In this document: piece after piece, positions 33,480 through 46,700 of the stretch | Numbering within the stretch: the first letter of the stretch is position 1 | Layout: every line of letters starts with the position of its first letter | Assembly: GCF_030272615.1 (NCBI RefSeq) | Contig: NC_081414.1 | Coordinates: 49,036,501 to 49,100,500 of the forward strand | Origin: Cryptomeria japonica | Taxonomy: Eukaryota; Streptophyta; Pinopsida; Cupressales; Cupressaceae | DNA length: 64,000 bases | Direction: 5' to 3' | Made by a program: the position numbers and the translations under genes | The notes under the pieces: model-generated | The model's database searches: none | What the model was told of the DNA's origin: nothing | The model's input: the letters and a program-made list of their open reading frames with translations, nothing else

Positions 33480-36400
33480 CTAAGATGTTTGATGTTTAGT
33501 CATAAAAATTGCACTGCTGTTATCACAAAACAAAGAAAAATCTGATTGCTTCAAACCCAACTCGCTGAACAAGAGTTGCAGCCATACCATCTCTTTTGCT
33601 CCCTCAGAAAGAGCTATGTATTCTGCTTCCGCGGTTGATTGAGCAACTATATGTTGCAATTTTGAAGCCCAACTAATTTCTGCCCTAACAAATGTGAAAG
33701 CATAACCAGAAGTAGACTTTCTTTTGTCTAAGTCGCCGGCAAAATCTGAATCGGTAAACCCTTGCAAAACTGCCTTGTCCTTTCCAAACCATAAACAAAA
33801 ATCAGAAGTACCTTTGAGATACCTCAAGCTATACTTAACCACCTCCCAATGTGATTTACCCAGATTAGACATAAATCTACTCACCAATCCTATGGCATGA
33901 GCAATGTCCGGTCAAGTAGACACCATAGAATACACGAGGCTTCCAACTGCAGATTTGTATGGAATTTTATCCATAAATTCCTTATCTTCTTTTGTTTTAG
34001 GACACAATTGAGAAGACAACTAAAAATGAGAGGTTAAAGGTACACAAACAGTCTTAGCATCCACCATACCAAATCTGTCCAAGACTTTTTTAATGTAGTC
34101 TTGTTGAGATAGTTTGAGTTCTCTCTTTTTTCTATCCCGAAAAATAGTCATTCCTAAGATTTTCTTTTCTACCCCTAAATCTTTCATGGCAAATTCCTTT
34201 GCTAAATGAGTCTTAAGTTCACTCACAATCCTCATGCTTGAGCTGGCTATGAGCATATCATCCACATAAAGGAGAAGAATGACAAATTCGCCATTAGGAA
34301 GCTTTTTGTAATAGATACAAGGATCAGACTCGCTGCGAGTAAACTTGTGATCAATCATGAATTTGTCAAATTTAAGATACCACTGCCGGGGGGCTTGCTT
34401 AAGCCCATACAAACTACATTTCAATCTGCAATAAAGGTGTTCCTACCCCTTTTTAATGAACCCTTCCGGCTGATGCATAAATAATTCCTCATCAAGGTCG
34501 CCATGGAGAAATGCTGTCTTCACATCCAGCTGTTCAAGTTCAAGATCCCACGCTGCAACTAATCCCAATATTGCTCAGATGGTAGTCATTTTAACTACTG
34601 GCGAGAAAATTTATTTGAAGTTGAGGTCTTGCTGCTGAGCATATCCCTTTACAACTAGTCTCGCTCGAAATCGTTTGTGACCATCGGCTTCATCTTTTAG
34701 TTTATACACCCATTTATTTCTCAATGCTTTCTGTCAGGCAGAAGTGGCACCAAATCCCATGTTTGATTCCTCACTAGTGTGTCCATTTCTTCGCACATTG
34801 CAATGTGCCAGTTATCACGGTCTGCATTTTTACAAGCCTCTTTGTATGTTGCAGGCTCTGGTTGATCAGAGATGAGCAAAGAAGGTTCAACCTCTTCACA
34901 GAACAATAAGTCATAATTAGAAAATTTTGCAGGAGGTCGCCTCTGTCTGGTTGATTTCCTCAATTGACTCTTAGCTGGAGTAGTAGAATCATTTAATTTT
35001 TGTGATCCCTGTTTAGGCAAGCGAACATCTCTCCCATTTTTAATTTGCCTGGGAGTTTTACTGACATGTGGATTTTTGTCCACATTTGATGTTGTCAAAT
35101 TGTGAGAATGAAGACCTTGCTCTGCCTGCGTTCTGAGCATGTGAGGAGAGCTAGGTGCGGTGGCACCATATCCCATTGTAGGGGGTTGTTGAATTTGCAG
35201 AGAGTGGGGAGCCGTGGTGGCATCCTCCACGGTTTGCGTTGGAGGATGACCCCACGGTGGGACTGCAGAGGATAGTTCTGCAGGGGCGGCCACATGGACT
35301 GGTCTGCAGGCGGGGAGCACACGAGAGTGGGTCTATGAAGGAGAAGGAGAGGTTGGGGGGTCGCGGGGGGTCTGCAGGGAGGGCCCGCAGGGTGGGGAGG
35401 CAAGAAGGCTAGCAGGGAGCTCGCGGGGAGAGTAGACTACGGGAGGAGCACGGGGAAGGCAGCAAGGAGCTGCGGAAGACTCCCGGGAAGGACTGCAGGC
35501 TGCAGAGTGTGAAGATTGCTGGAAGGGGTGTGCTGCATGTGAAGGCAGTGCATCATGCCTTGGGGAGAATGCACTTGCAGAATGTGGTGGAGGTGCAGAG
35601 TACCATGGAGTATTCTCAACCAAGGTTGAAAAACGTGAGCCAAGATGCTCACCATAAGAGTGATCTTCCAAATGTGCTCTATTTTGCAAACCCCCAAATT
35701 CTGAATTAAAAGAAGACCAATTATTTTCAACACTCACTTCATCATTCTCAGTCTGAGAATTATATTCAACAGATGTAGATGTCATAGGAGCTCCCACTGA
35801 GTGAGAGACCGGAGGCAGAGCGCTGGTAGTCGCATTCTGAAATAGAGACATAGGAACAAACTCTGTCTCTGATTTATTTGAATCTTGTAGTGCTGGAAAG
35901 GAGGTTTCATGAAAGACTACATCCCTACTGCAAACAATCCTTTTGTGAACTAGATCCCACAATCTGAAACCAAACTGCTCTTCTCCATACCCCACAAAGA
36001 TACATTTCAGCGACTTTGGATCCAATTTTGTTCCCTTTTCTTTAGGTATATGCGAGAAGGCTTTGCATCCAAACACATGAAGATGCAAATATGAAATCCT
36101 TTTCCCTTGCCATTCCTCTTCCGGAATACCAAAATCCAATTTAGATGATGGACTTCGGTTAATTAAATACACTGTTGTGTTACACGCTTCTGCCCAAAAT
36201 TCTTTGCCTAAACTTGCATTAGACAACATACATCGTGCCTTCTCAAGGATTGTTTTATTCATCCTCTCGGCTGCACCATTTTCTTGAGGAGTGAAAGGAA
36301 CAACCTTGATTCTTCTAATCCCATTATCAACACAAAAATTATCAAATTTATGTGAACAAAATTCCCCACCATTATCGGTTTGTAAGCATTTAATCCTATG

Positions 36401-37999
36401 CCCAATCTGATTTTCAACTAATGCCTTGAAAATTTTAAATTTTGAAAACACTTCTGATTTCCTAGAAAGCATATAAATCCATACTTTTCTTGTGCAATCA
36501 TCAAGAAATGTTACAAAATAGTTAGCTCCTCCAATGGAGGTTACCTCGGTTGGTCCAAAAACATCCGAGTATACAAGCTCCAACGGTGTTGTCTTTGTGT
36601 CACGCCCACCTTTCAAAAAACTGACTCTCTTTTGTTTGCCATAGAGGCAATGTTCACAATAGGCTAAGTCCACAAGCTTGAGGCCTGGTAGCTGATTTCT
36701 TGTATGCATAACATGAAGACCTTTCTTGCTATTGTGCCCAAGTCTTTGATGCCAAAGATCTGCTTTTCTGTCCTCAATCACCATTGCAGCTCCCACTTCA
36801 CCATGAGTCTTAAAAATGTAAAGACTTCCCACTTTATTACCATTTGCAATCAGCATGGTACCATGTGTTACTTTCCATGTATCCGGAAGAAAATTAACAT
36901 TTAGACCTTGACCAAAGAGCTGTCCAACGGATATCAAATTTCGCTTCAATTTTGGGACATGGCGAATATCTTTGAGTAGCCATGTTTTACCACTTTCTAA
37001 TGGCAACAATACATCCCCTTTGCCTGTAATTTCACAAGCTTTGTTATCTCCTAAAAAAACATTGCCAAAGTGCCCTTCATGGTAGTTGATGAATGCTTCA
37101 AGACATGAGGTAGCATGGTAAGAGGCACCAGAATCAAGCACCCATGAATCCGGAGTAGTGTCGGTTGTTGAAAGGATTAAGACGCTATCATCTTTATCAT
37201 AAACGGTATTTGCTTCGCTGTCCTGCACTCTCTCTTGTGCTCTTTTGAAATTTCTGCAATCCTTTTTCACATGACCCGCTTTGCCACAAAACCAACATTC
37301 ACCATTTCTGTTTTTAGACTTCGATCTCTTTGCTGATTTCAAACGTCTATGGTAATTATTTCTGCCTCTGTTATGATTTCTACCTCTATTATCGGTGTTG
37401 ACCACCATTAAAGCTTCACCGGATGAAGGTTCATCATTCTTTCTTCTCAAATCCTCGCTGAGAAGAGTAGCTGCTACATCATTAAAAACTAATTTATTTT
37501 TACCAGATATAGATGTGCTAACTGCTGTTACAACACCATCCCAGCTGCTTGGTAAAGAACACAATAACAAAACAGTCTTGCTTTCATCATCTTGTGTCAT
37601 CCCCACCGAAGTCGCTTGACTAATCAATGTATTGAATTCATTGATGTGGTTTGCCCTAGCACAACCTTCCTTCATTTTCAGTTTGTACAAGCGCTTCATA
37701 ATAAAAACTTTATTTGCAATCAAAGCCATTTCATACATGGCTGAGAGTCTGTCCCATGCTTCTTTTGTTGTTGCATCACCCATGACATTGAAGAGAACAT
37801 TATTGGACAGCGAGAGAAAGATTGTCGCTCTCGCCTTCTTGTCCAATTTTACAAAATCTTCATCAGCCATCCCAGCTGGTTTCTTTGCTATCCCTTCAAG
37901 CGCGATTGAAAGGTATTGCTTTATCAGCAAAGACTCCATCTGCACTTTCCATAATCCGAAGCTTTGACCGGAGAACTTCTCTATCTTTGATTCTTCCAT
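33480..37999 (-). pseudogene. gag-pol: Copia gag-pol polyprotein (minus strand), broken
   Basis: The first 888 codons (37999-35333) are open: gag starting MEESKIEKFSGQSFGLWK, knuckle CWFCGKAGHVKKDC (about 37257-37298), protease WVLDSGASYHAT (about 37130), and integrase with HQRLGH, TDNGGEF and ENGAAERMNK. A Pro/Ser-rich spacer then links to reverse transcriptase (AFLHGDL, YVDD near 34260) and RNase H (FTDSDFAGD, STAEAEYIALSE), ending at 33480. Lesions: TAG at about 35330, a shift near 34735, TAA and TGA near 34600-34570, TAG near 34452, a shift near 34430, TAG near 34020 and TGA near 33916 (STRPDIAHA with Arg lost). The gag start resembles Tork/Tnt1-type Copia. Confidence 0.93.
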
Positions 38000-38045
38000 G
38001 ATTCTGGAAATTCAAACACCAAAATCTAAACAGCGATCTAACCTC

Positions 38046-38057
38046 GCTCTGATACCA
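38046..38057 (-). other. Primer-binding site for initiator tRNA-Met
   Basis: The minus strand reads TGGTATCAGAGC one base after the 5' LTR. Confidence 0.9.
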
Positions 38058-38058
38058 A

Positions 38059-38362
38059 TGGTTAGGATGAAGAAATCGAATTGAAAACAACAGATAAACA
38101 CAATTAAATATACACAACACAAACAACAAGAACACACAGATTTATCGTGGTTCGACAATTGCCTACATCCACACTTGAAGCAGGGGAATCACTATATTAT
38201 TCACCAATTTGGTTTACATCTACACAGCTGCAATCAGCTCTGGCAATCAACTTTAGAAAATGAATTACAATCAGCTCTTAAAGAGCTTCCAAGAAGAATA
38301 TGAATAGCCAAGAGTTTTGGCGGCAAACAGGGAAGTAGTCCGTTGGACTTCAACTTCCAACA
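38059..38362 (-). repeat. 5' LTR of the minus-strand Copia
   Basis: 304 bp, one base longer than the 3' LTR at its inner end, and followed by the AGTAA duplication. Confidence 0.93.
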
Positions 38363-38367
38363 AGTAA

Positions 38368-39164
38368 AACATCATCACACAATGCTTTCAATCTTTGATT
38401 TAGTAGCTTTGAAATTCCAAGCCTAATAATCTTTTTTAATGGCGATTTTAACATTCAATTGTATGCAAGTTATTAAAGGCTCTTAGAATCAACACAGTCA
38501 GTAGCAACAATGTTGTGTTAAGTAATAAAAGTGGGAAACATCAATATATGAATTTGTTTTTTAAATTAAAGAAAAAAATGTTATTAAAATAATAGAAGAT
38601 TATAAAGTAGGTCTGGTAATTTAAAAATGATTATTTATTATATATTAAGTTTAGGATAATTGTGCTTATGTGAATAAATTTCATTAGATTAGTCTAAATC
38701 ACACTTAAAAGATTGTGCTTTCCTTTTAAAATAGATAATCTTACTCACTAATCAATAAACATAACTTTAAATAGTTTGTTTTAAAATATCAAGTTATTTA
38801 ACAACTAATAAAATTATTAATAAAAAATAAGACAAATACTTATCACTTTTTAAAATAAACAAAATTATTAATAATTATAAAATCAATAAACTATTTAATA
38901 TTTAAATATAATCCATTAAATGTAACTACCTAAACCATCCCTCGCAGCCTTGTTGAGTCCTCAACATCTGCATTCTTGCCTACTTATAAAGAATATAATT
39001 TGCCTATATTTACAATTTCCACAATAAACAATAAACAATATATACAACTTCAACATCTGCATTCTTGCCTACTTATAAAGAATATAATTTGAGTATATTT
39101 ACAATTTCCACAATAAACAATAAACAATATATACAACTTTAAAATTACGGAAATTTTTTTCATA
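38368..39164. other. AT-rich flank with an 89-bp tandem duplication
   Basis: No gene seen. Bases 38962-39050 and 39051-39139 are two nearly identical 89-bp copies starting CAACATCTGCATTCTTGCC, differing by a few bases near GCCTATATT against GAGTATATT. Confidence 0.8.
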
Positions 39165-39169
39165 ATAAA
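39165..39169. other. Target-site duplication ATAAA (left)
   Basis: An identical ATAAA at 55321-55325 follows the right LTR of the Gypsy element, defining a single 16,151-bp insertion. Confidence 0.9.
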
Positions 39170-41012
39170 TGTAGTCACATAAATCTGTCCACTTAATTAA
39201 ATGAATACTTAGTATTTATTTGATTATTTAACCATCAATTAATAATTAATTAAATTAATATTTAATTAATTCATCTTAACCCTCTTCTCCTATTAATTAA
39301 ATAAATTATTCAATTTATTTGATTTAATTCACTTAACCAAATTCATACCATTAATTAAATAAATAAATCATATTTGTTTAATTAAATCTTCTCTCACATT
39401 TAAATAAATTAATATTTATTTAAATCCCCCAAAATCCCACCTCTCACATTTAAATAAATTAATATTTATTTAAATCCCCCAAAATCCCACCTCTCACATT
39501 TAAATAAATAAATCATTTATTTAAATCACCTTTATCCTCCACCCACTTGTATTTTCCTACAAAAGCAAGTTGCACAACTATTTTAAATAAATTATTTATT
39601 TAAAATCCTATTTATCCTCACCCACTTGAAACCTTTAATGGTTTCCCTTAAAGTATTCAAACTTGATGGCTTTAAAGTCTTCAAACTTGATGGCTTCCTT
39701 CTATAGTCTTCTTAAGACTTTAATGGTTTTCCTTAAAGTCTTCAAGCCTTTAATGGTTCCCCTTAAAGTCTTCAAGCCTTAGTGGTTCCCCTCAAAGTCT
39801 TCAAGCATTTTAATGCTTTATCTTCCTTTTTCTCATTTAAATAAATTAATATTTATTTGAATATTTATCCAAATACAACTTGCACACATTTATTGAAATA
39901 AATGAATTTTTATTTTAATAAAATCCTATTTTCCCTCACCCACCAAATCCACTTGCAAAATCTAATCCCCTTCTAGATTCTTCTAACCCCTTCCTAATTA
40001 GCTTAATCCATCCCCTAATTATTGTCACATTCCTAAGCAAAATGGAGTCACTTCTCAAAGCCTAAAAGTCTTGGATAACCTTTGAAAGCTTCCAACCTTC
40101 AACCACTAAATGGTTCAAAGTCTTTGATAACCATTGAAGTCTTTCAACCTTCAACAACTTAATCCCCAAAGTCTCCAATAACCATTAATGGTTACCTCAA
40201 ACCCTCCCACATGGTTAAAACATTTGTTTTGACTCAACCTCTACCCAACCCAAGGGTCTCATCAAGCCTTTAATGCTTTGACCATGATTATCTCTTAATC
40301 ATTTGCACAAAGGTTTATCCTTGCATTAACTCCTAATCCAGTGGGTAATCCTAATTTAGGCTTGACCCTTACCTTCTAGATAACCATGAGGTCTCCTCAG
40401 GCATTTAATGCCTCCAACCTCTTCTCTCAACCCAATCTTATGTTGACACTTGTCACCATTTCATTGGTGCAAATTGTGCACATGGATCCCCAACTTTCAA
40501 GCTTGACCCTTGATTAAACCTTTCAATCCTGGCCATCCATTGCTCCATTTTTCCTATAAATAGAGCCCATTCCTTCATAATCCAGATCCTGAAAAATTGT
40601 AAGCATTTAGACTATAGCCATTTTAGAGAGCATTTAGCATAGCATAACTAAATCTTGTCTTTTTGGTAAAATCAATCATTTTAGCATTAAAAATAGCTTT
40701 TCATTTCATGTTTGGAGCTATTCTACAAATCTCAATCCTCCATAAGCATCCATAGTGCAAAAAGCTGCTGAGAGCTACACTATTTTGGAACTTGGAGAGG
40801 AGAGGAACAAGGGAGAAAGGAGCTAATATCATGTTAAGAGATAGTTGGAGATATCTCATTGTCTTACTTCTTTAGTTAGATTCATTAGCATGTTTTTAGT
40901 GTCTCCTTTGGAATGCCTTCATGTTTTAGTTTTTGATTGACTAACTCTAACGTCTTGTGTGTTTTGTGTTACTTGATCATAGACTAACATTGTGCCATTT
41001 AGGAGGGCATCA
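39170..41012 (+). repeat. 5' LTR of the Gypsy element
   Basis: It starts TGTAGTCAC and ends GGGCATCA. Inside are about 46-50-bp units around ATTAATATTTATTTAAATCC (39390-39530), and roughly 30-bp units around AAAGTCTTCAAGCCTT (39640-39810). The 10-bp length difference between the LTRs falls in the first of these arrays. Confidence 0.95.
40555..40563 (+). promoter_or_regulatory. TATA box of the Gypsy 5' LTR
   Basis: TATAAATAG lies about 450 bp before the LTR end, in a GC-poorer region typical of the U3/R border. The same word is at 54863-54871 in the 3' LTR. Transcription probably starts about 30 bp downstream. Confidence 0.65.
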
Positions 41013-43713
41013 TTTGTTTAACCCGACGTGAATGAAAGAGCAATCATTTTGAAGACTACTAACTTTTGAATGTTTTAATTGACACACAGGTCATTCTCTT
41101 GCATTTTTCTTCTCAATCTAGCACCTTCACAAATTGATACTTTAACGCTATTGTCTATAATGTTGCTCTTTCATGTTAAATAGCACTTCTGTTTTCACAC
41201 AGAGTAGAGCTATTGTAACAAAGAGTTGTAAGAAAATTCCTTGTAACCGAAAACCAAAAATTTTAGGCTTGTAGAAGCCCACCAAAACATGCAGATTTTT
41301 CTAACTAATTATCTTTTGTGCAGGTTTTAACTAACCCCTACAATAGCATTATTTTTAGCAATTTTAGCTTAGGAAATAAATTTGTTCATATTGCTAACTT
41401 TGTCTTTCAAGTTAGGATAAAATAAATTCATTTTCCTTTTGGGTTAAAATCAACTACACTTTCATTTGGAGTTTTAAAAAGAACCATATCTTTCGTTTGG
41501 AGCTCTAAAAAAGAATCACACTTGTTCAAAGTTAAAAAGAATCACAAAAACAAACACGCAAATTTTTTTATTTTTTATTTTTTGTTGCAAAGTTAGGAAC
41601 AAATTCTTTTGGTGCTTAAAATCAACAAGGAAAATTTTATTTCTTGCATCAAGATAAAACTTACAATCCACACTTCCATTTTTGGTGCAAATAAAATTCA
41701 CAATCAACTTGTCTCATTTTTAAAGCAATTTTACTTCATGCAAACGTGTTTTTCATTAAGTTGACCAGGATTCTCAAATTCTAGTTTACTCCAACAATTG
41801 CCTTTGAAAATTAAAAAGAACACCATGATTGTTGGAGCAACATCTCCAAATAGATAGAAAATCATTGTGATGACAAATTAAAAGGAACAAGTGAATTTTG
41901 TGTTTGGCACACTTGTGCAAAAGAGTTGGTCGAGTGGTCCTACCTCTAACACACACTATCCTCTCCCTTGGCTCTCGTGGTCCTAGGTGCAAGAGAAAAG
42001 TGTTAGTAACGCTCAAATTTTATCTTTTTAAGAGAGGCCTGCCAAGGGATCGATACTCTTGGGAACGACCTCGAACGGTAAATCCTTCGAGCCGCTATAG
42101 AAATCAGGTGAGAGCGAAAGCTGTAGCCTTGGGTATAGCTGTTCCTACAGTGTAACTGGCCGAAAGGACAAATGGGCCCCACCACCAGTTACAAGGCTCT
42201 TAAGTGAGTCACTGCAGAATGAACTTATGTCCAAAGCCATCGAACATGACTAAACACCTTTAAGTAGTAGCCCACCTGTTCTATTGATTGAGGATATTTG
42301 AGGTATAATTTAGTGCAAGAGCATAGAAGGTTTTGCTCCCAAGATACTCACCATACATATTTCCTTGAGTAGAAACATAGCTTTTTGAAAAGTCACTTGT
42401 GGCTTGATAAAAGTGGTGACTCCCCCATCATAGGGATCATCTATTTGTTATGCTCGTACAAGACTTAGTATATCACATCCTTACCTGCCACGGCGGGATT
42501 CATAAGGTATGTAGTACCAAAGTCGAAGAAATATCAAGATGTGGGCTAAATTTATCACAACTGGCCATTTGACCTTAGGGATAAAAAGTGTTTGAAGTGT
42601 GTTCATTTTACAGACCTAGTGCGAATTGAGCCGACTTCAGGCTTTGGAAATACACCTTAAAATACATCTAAAGGAAGGGTCAAAAACAAGTCCAAGAATT
42701 GGGTTGATCTAGACCCATACTCATTTGTGCCTTTGAGGCTACAATCTTGTGTTTGTGTGCTTGCTTTGTTTTCTTGTCAAAGAAAAATCAGAAAATCAAT
42801 CCCAAAAACAAAGTATTCATCCAACATCTGTCAACACAACCAAAAATACCAAAAACAAAGTGCAAACAAACAAAGAGTCAAAAATTTATGACCATTCTTC
42901 ACATCTTGCGAAAGAAGAAGTGTCATCAGAGTATCACCTTGAAAAGGAGACCACTAAGCTCAAAGGCTTTAATCAAAAGGAGGAAATTCTTCTATATCAA
43001 TCGACAAATCTTTGTCTCCCATAGAGTCTTTCTACATCGCATGCGTCTATACCTTCAAGGTAAAACAAACGAGTTTGATTCAGAATCATTGAACCGCAGA
43101 GCTTTTATGCAATATAGAGCTCTGAGTTATCACAAAAAATCAAGGAGGAAAGATTAATCCCAATTTCTTCCCAAACATCTGTATCACCTACAACACAGCT
43201 CGAGAAGTGCCACCAACGTCTGAAAGGGAAGAAGAAGAGTTTGTCCCATTTGTGACACAAAGTTTTTATTGAAAGTTGAAAACATTTTCATCCATCATCC
43301 CACTCATACATCATCACTTCATCATCAATCCATCCCAACTCTCAAAACATTAAGAGGTTCTTGTCCCACGATTCCTTTTAGATATTGCTTGAAATCAAAC
43401 ACATCACATCACTTTTAGATTGTTTCTACATCTAGGATAAGCTCATCCTAAGAGACACATCTACGCAGGTTAAAACTAGTTCATGAGTGAATCCTCTCAT
43501 TACTAGGTAGTCAAAATCTGTAACACATCTCAGATTTCTCTACACCTTATCACATCCAAAATCATCAAAACAAACAAGCAATTCAAAGAAAGAATTCTGG
43601 TTACATTTACCTTTAGAGTGCTAGAGATCTACAATCCACCAACCATCAATCTTTCATTTCATCACCAACTCATCATCATCTTCAATCAACTTCAAAACAA
43701 ACTTGCAAACAAA
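41013..43713 (+). other. Gypsy leader
   Basis: 2.7 kb between the LTR and gag, with no convincing gene. Short frames at 42747-43157 are Lys-rich and unsupported. AAA- and CAAA-rich words recur around 41220-41720. A more complex, GC-balanced segment lies at 41930-42180. Long leaders are known in Ogre-type elements. Confidence 0.6.
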
Positions 43714-46700
43714 ATGGCTCAAACCCGATCACGATCAAGGCAACGAGAAATAGAAATTGAGGAAGAAGAGGACAACCTCAATGAATTTCAAGAAGCCCTT
43801 GGAGGAAATGTGAATGATGAAAACCCAAGTACTCCCACTCCTTCAACAATCGAAAGGGTTCAGCATAACCCTCATTTTAACAGATTATTTGATGAAATAT
43901 TAAGGAGCAATGCGAATGCTCACTTTTTAAGACTCGCTCAAGAAGGAGCCAAACTCCCCTCAGACTTTGATCTTGCCCAATTAAGACAAGCATCAAAAAG
44001 ACAAAGTCGCCATGAGGAGGAAAGAGGTAGAAATCACATCAGATATAACATCCCTCGAGGTAACCCACCACCTCCTCCTCCAAATGAAATGGAGATGTTG
44101 CGGCAACAAGTCGAGAATCTCGCCCAACAACTTCATAGTGGTGTTAAGACCAATCAATTCTCACTTAATGACATCTGTCCCTATCCGTTTGATAGGATCT
44201 TTATATGCCACCCTTTCCATGCGGGTTCGAAACACCAAAATTTGAAAAATATAGAGGAAAGGGAGATCCCCGCGATCATGTCCGAGAATTTCATTCCGCT
44301 TGTCTCGAAGTCGCTTATGAGGACACATACCTAATGCACCTTTTTCCCCAAAGCTTGGGAGGAACAACCACATCATGGTTTTACCGACTACCAGGTGGCA
44401 TAAGAACATTTGAGGAACTCATCCAGAAGTTCCTATCTCATTACTCTTATAATATTGAACGCGACATCACCATGGCTGATCTGTGCAACACCAAACAAAA
44501 ACCAGGTGAATTATTCTCAGTATTCCTGCAACGATGGCGCCAAATGTCTAGCAGACGTTCTCTTCAGTTACCTGAACAAGAACTAGTGGAAATTTTCATT
44601 TCCAACTTAAACGAAGAAATGGAATTTCACCTGGATGTCAAAGACACAGACTCTTTTAACGATATGATCACCAAGGGTATAAAATGTGAAAGGGCACTCA
44701 TCAAAAAAGGACTCATCAAAATCTTTAATGAACCCAAAGATGGTCCTCACCCGCGCTTCAATAGTGATAAACCGAACTTCTGGAACAAGAATAAGAATAT
44801 CGTCAACGATGGAGTTGTGGATGCTCGAACTATCCAAAATGCACAACCTGTGGTTCGATTTGCAGGACAAAATCCTCCACCTCAAAATAACACAAATGTT
44901 CTTCCTAATCAAGGTCGCATCACATCTCATGATGAACCAAGACCCCGTCCACAAAAACAAAAACGCACATACACTCCCTTAGGGGAACCCATTGAAACGG
45001 TGATGCGACAACTTATTTCTCAGAATTTGATCACTCTACCTAAGTTATCAAATTATGAGCCCCAAGTCAAACCAGCATGGTGGAAGGATACTGAACATTG
45101 TGAGTTCCATCAAGGAAGAGGACAGAAGACAAGTAATTGTCACCGATTGAAAGATCTCATTCAGGATCTTATTGACCGAGGAGAAATTGAAATTGAAGGG
45201 CATGACCCAAAAACAACCAATAATGATCATCAGATGTTCAAGAATCCACTTCCATCACAAGATCAAAGGGGTCCTTCGACGTCCAGACGAGGTCCTGATA
45301 CCATTGATTATACGCAAGCTGCGTATAATTACACTGTCAATCACCTGTATGATGCCAGTGAACAAATTGCAACCATAACCCTCAAAAATCCCACCTCAAA
45401 TTGCAATGTTGTTACGCGTCGCGGCAAAGTTACCATCAAGGCAGCTCCACAAGGCACCACCTCCATCCCAAAGCAGTACAATCTTGTGGAACAATTAGAT
45501 AAAATGCCTGCGCTCATATACATTTTAGAACTATTGCGCCTATCACCATCTCATAAAACAATCTTGGATCAAGCACTCCAGGAGGCGTCAGTCCCTGCAA
45601 ACCTGAACACAGACCAATTTCAAGCCATGGTTGGAAATCTAAAGTCATCACCTTGTCTCACTTTTTCTGAAAGTGACAACTCTTCCTTCCAACAACCTCA
45701 TAACGCTTCACTACACATTGAAGGCTTTATCAACCAACACAGGATCAAGCGAGTCTTGATAGATAATGGAGCAGGCCTAAACATTTGTACACTACAGTTG
45801 GTCACAGCATTGGGATATGCAATAGAATCAGTGGATCCTCGCAAGAAGATCACCATCAAGGCCTATGATGATGCAGAGCGTTCATCCAAAGGAGCGGTGG
45901 TGCTACCAATCCAAGTGGGCCCTATGGTAAAACACATAATTTGTCAGGTTCTAGACCTTCCTCTGCCATATAATCTATTATTAGGAAGACCTTGGATACA
46001 TGCCATGCAAGCCGTTCCATCTACCTACCATCAATGTATCAAGTTCCCACATAATGGTGCAGAGATCACAATCCTGGGTGATGCAAATCCCTTTGCATTT
46101 TGCCATAATATCAGCCATCAACCAGAAATTACTGTTCCTAATAATAGGGAAGCCATTTCCTCTACATCATATGTAAGTCGCACCTCTCTTGCCAGTTTGA
46201 ACACCCCTATACCCAAGCAAGAAAAGCTTAAAATGAAAGTCGCAGAGGAAGGTCCCGGGGAATATAACTTAAGTCAACTCTTTTGTGTGGGACAAATGCC
46301 CACTTCTCCTAAAACACATGGTAAACCACAGCAGTTACTCCAGCAACGACTAATCACACCAGCATGTGCTTGGACGCCTTTCGTCCTTGGAAGGAGTCAA
46401 GAGGAAGAAACACAAGATGAGGACCTAGCGGACTGGATCTATAAAGATCCCATCACCACTGACATACCACGAGTTACACTTCCTACAGAACAGTATGGCA
46501 AAGGCCTCCTCATTATGCAAAGAATGGGATATGATGGTCAGAGTGCTTTGGGATACTGCAAACAAGGACGACATGAACCGCTGCTGCCAGAGTTCAAGCC
46601 CAAAGGTAATACAGGCCTAGGCTTTGAAAAAGAGATCCTTCCTAAACTCAGATTTAAAGGAAAACCTAGCAAACCATTTTGCCCACCTACTGTAAAGAGG

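Larger units (their letters stand above)
32939..38362 (-). mobile_element. Complete Copia LTR retrotransposon (minus strand)
   Basis: LTRs of 303 bp (32939-33241) and 304 bp (38059-38362) flank a full gag-pol on the minus strand. The target duplication AGTAA is perfect (32934-32938 and 38363-38367). The LTRs differ at about 11 positions plus one indel (about 3.6%), so it is older than the Copia at 4698. A tRNA-Met primer site and a polypurine tract sit in the expected places. Stops and frameshifts in the second half of pol make it defective. Confidence 0.95.
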
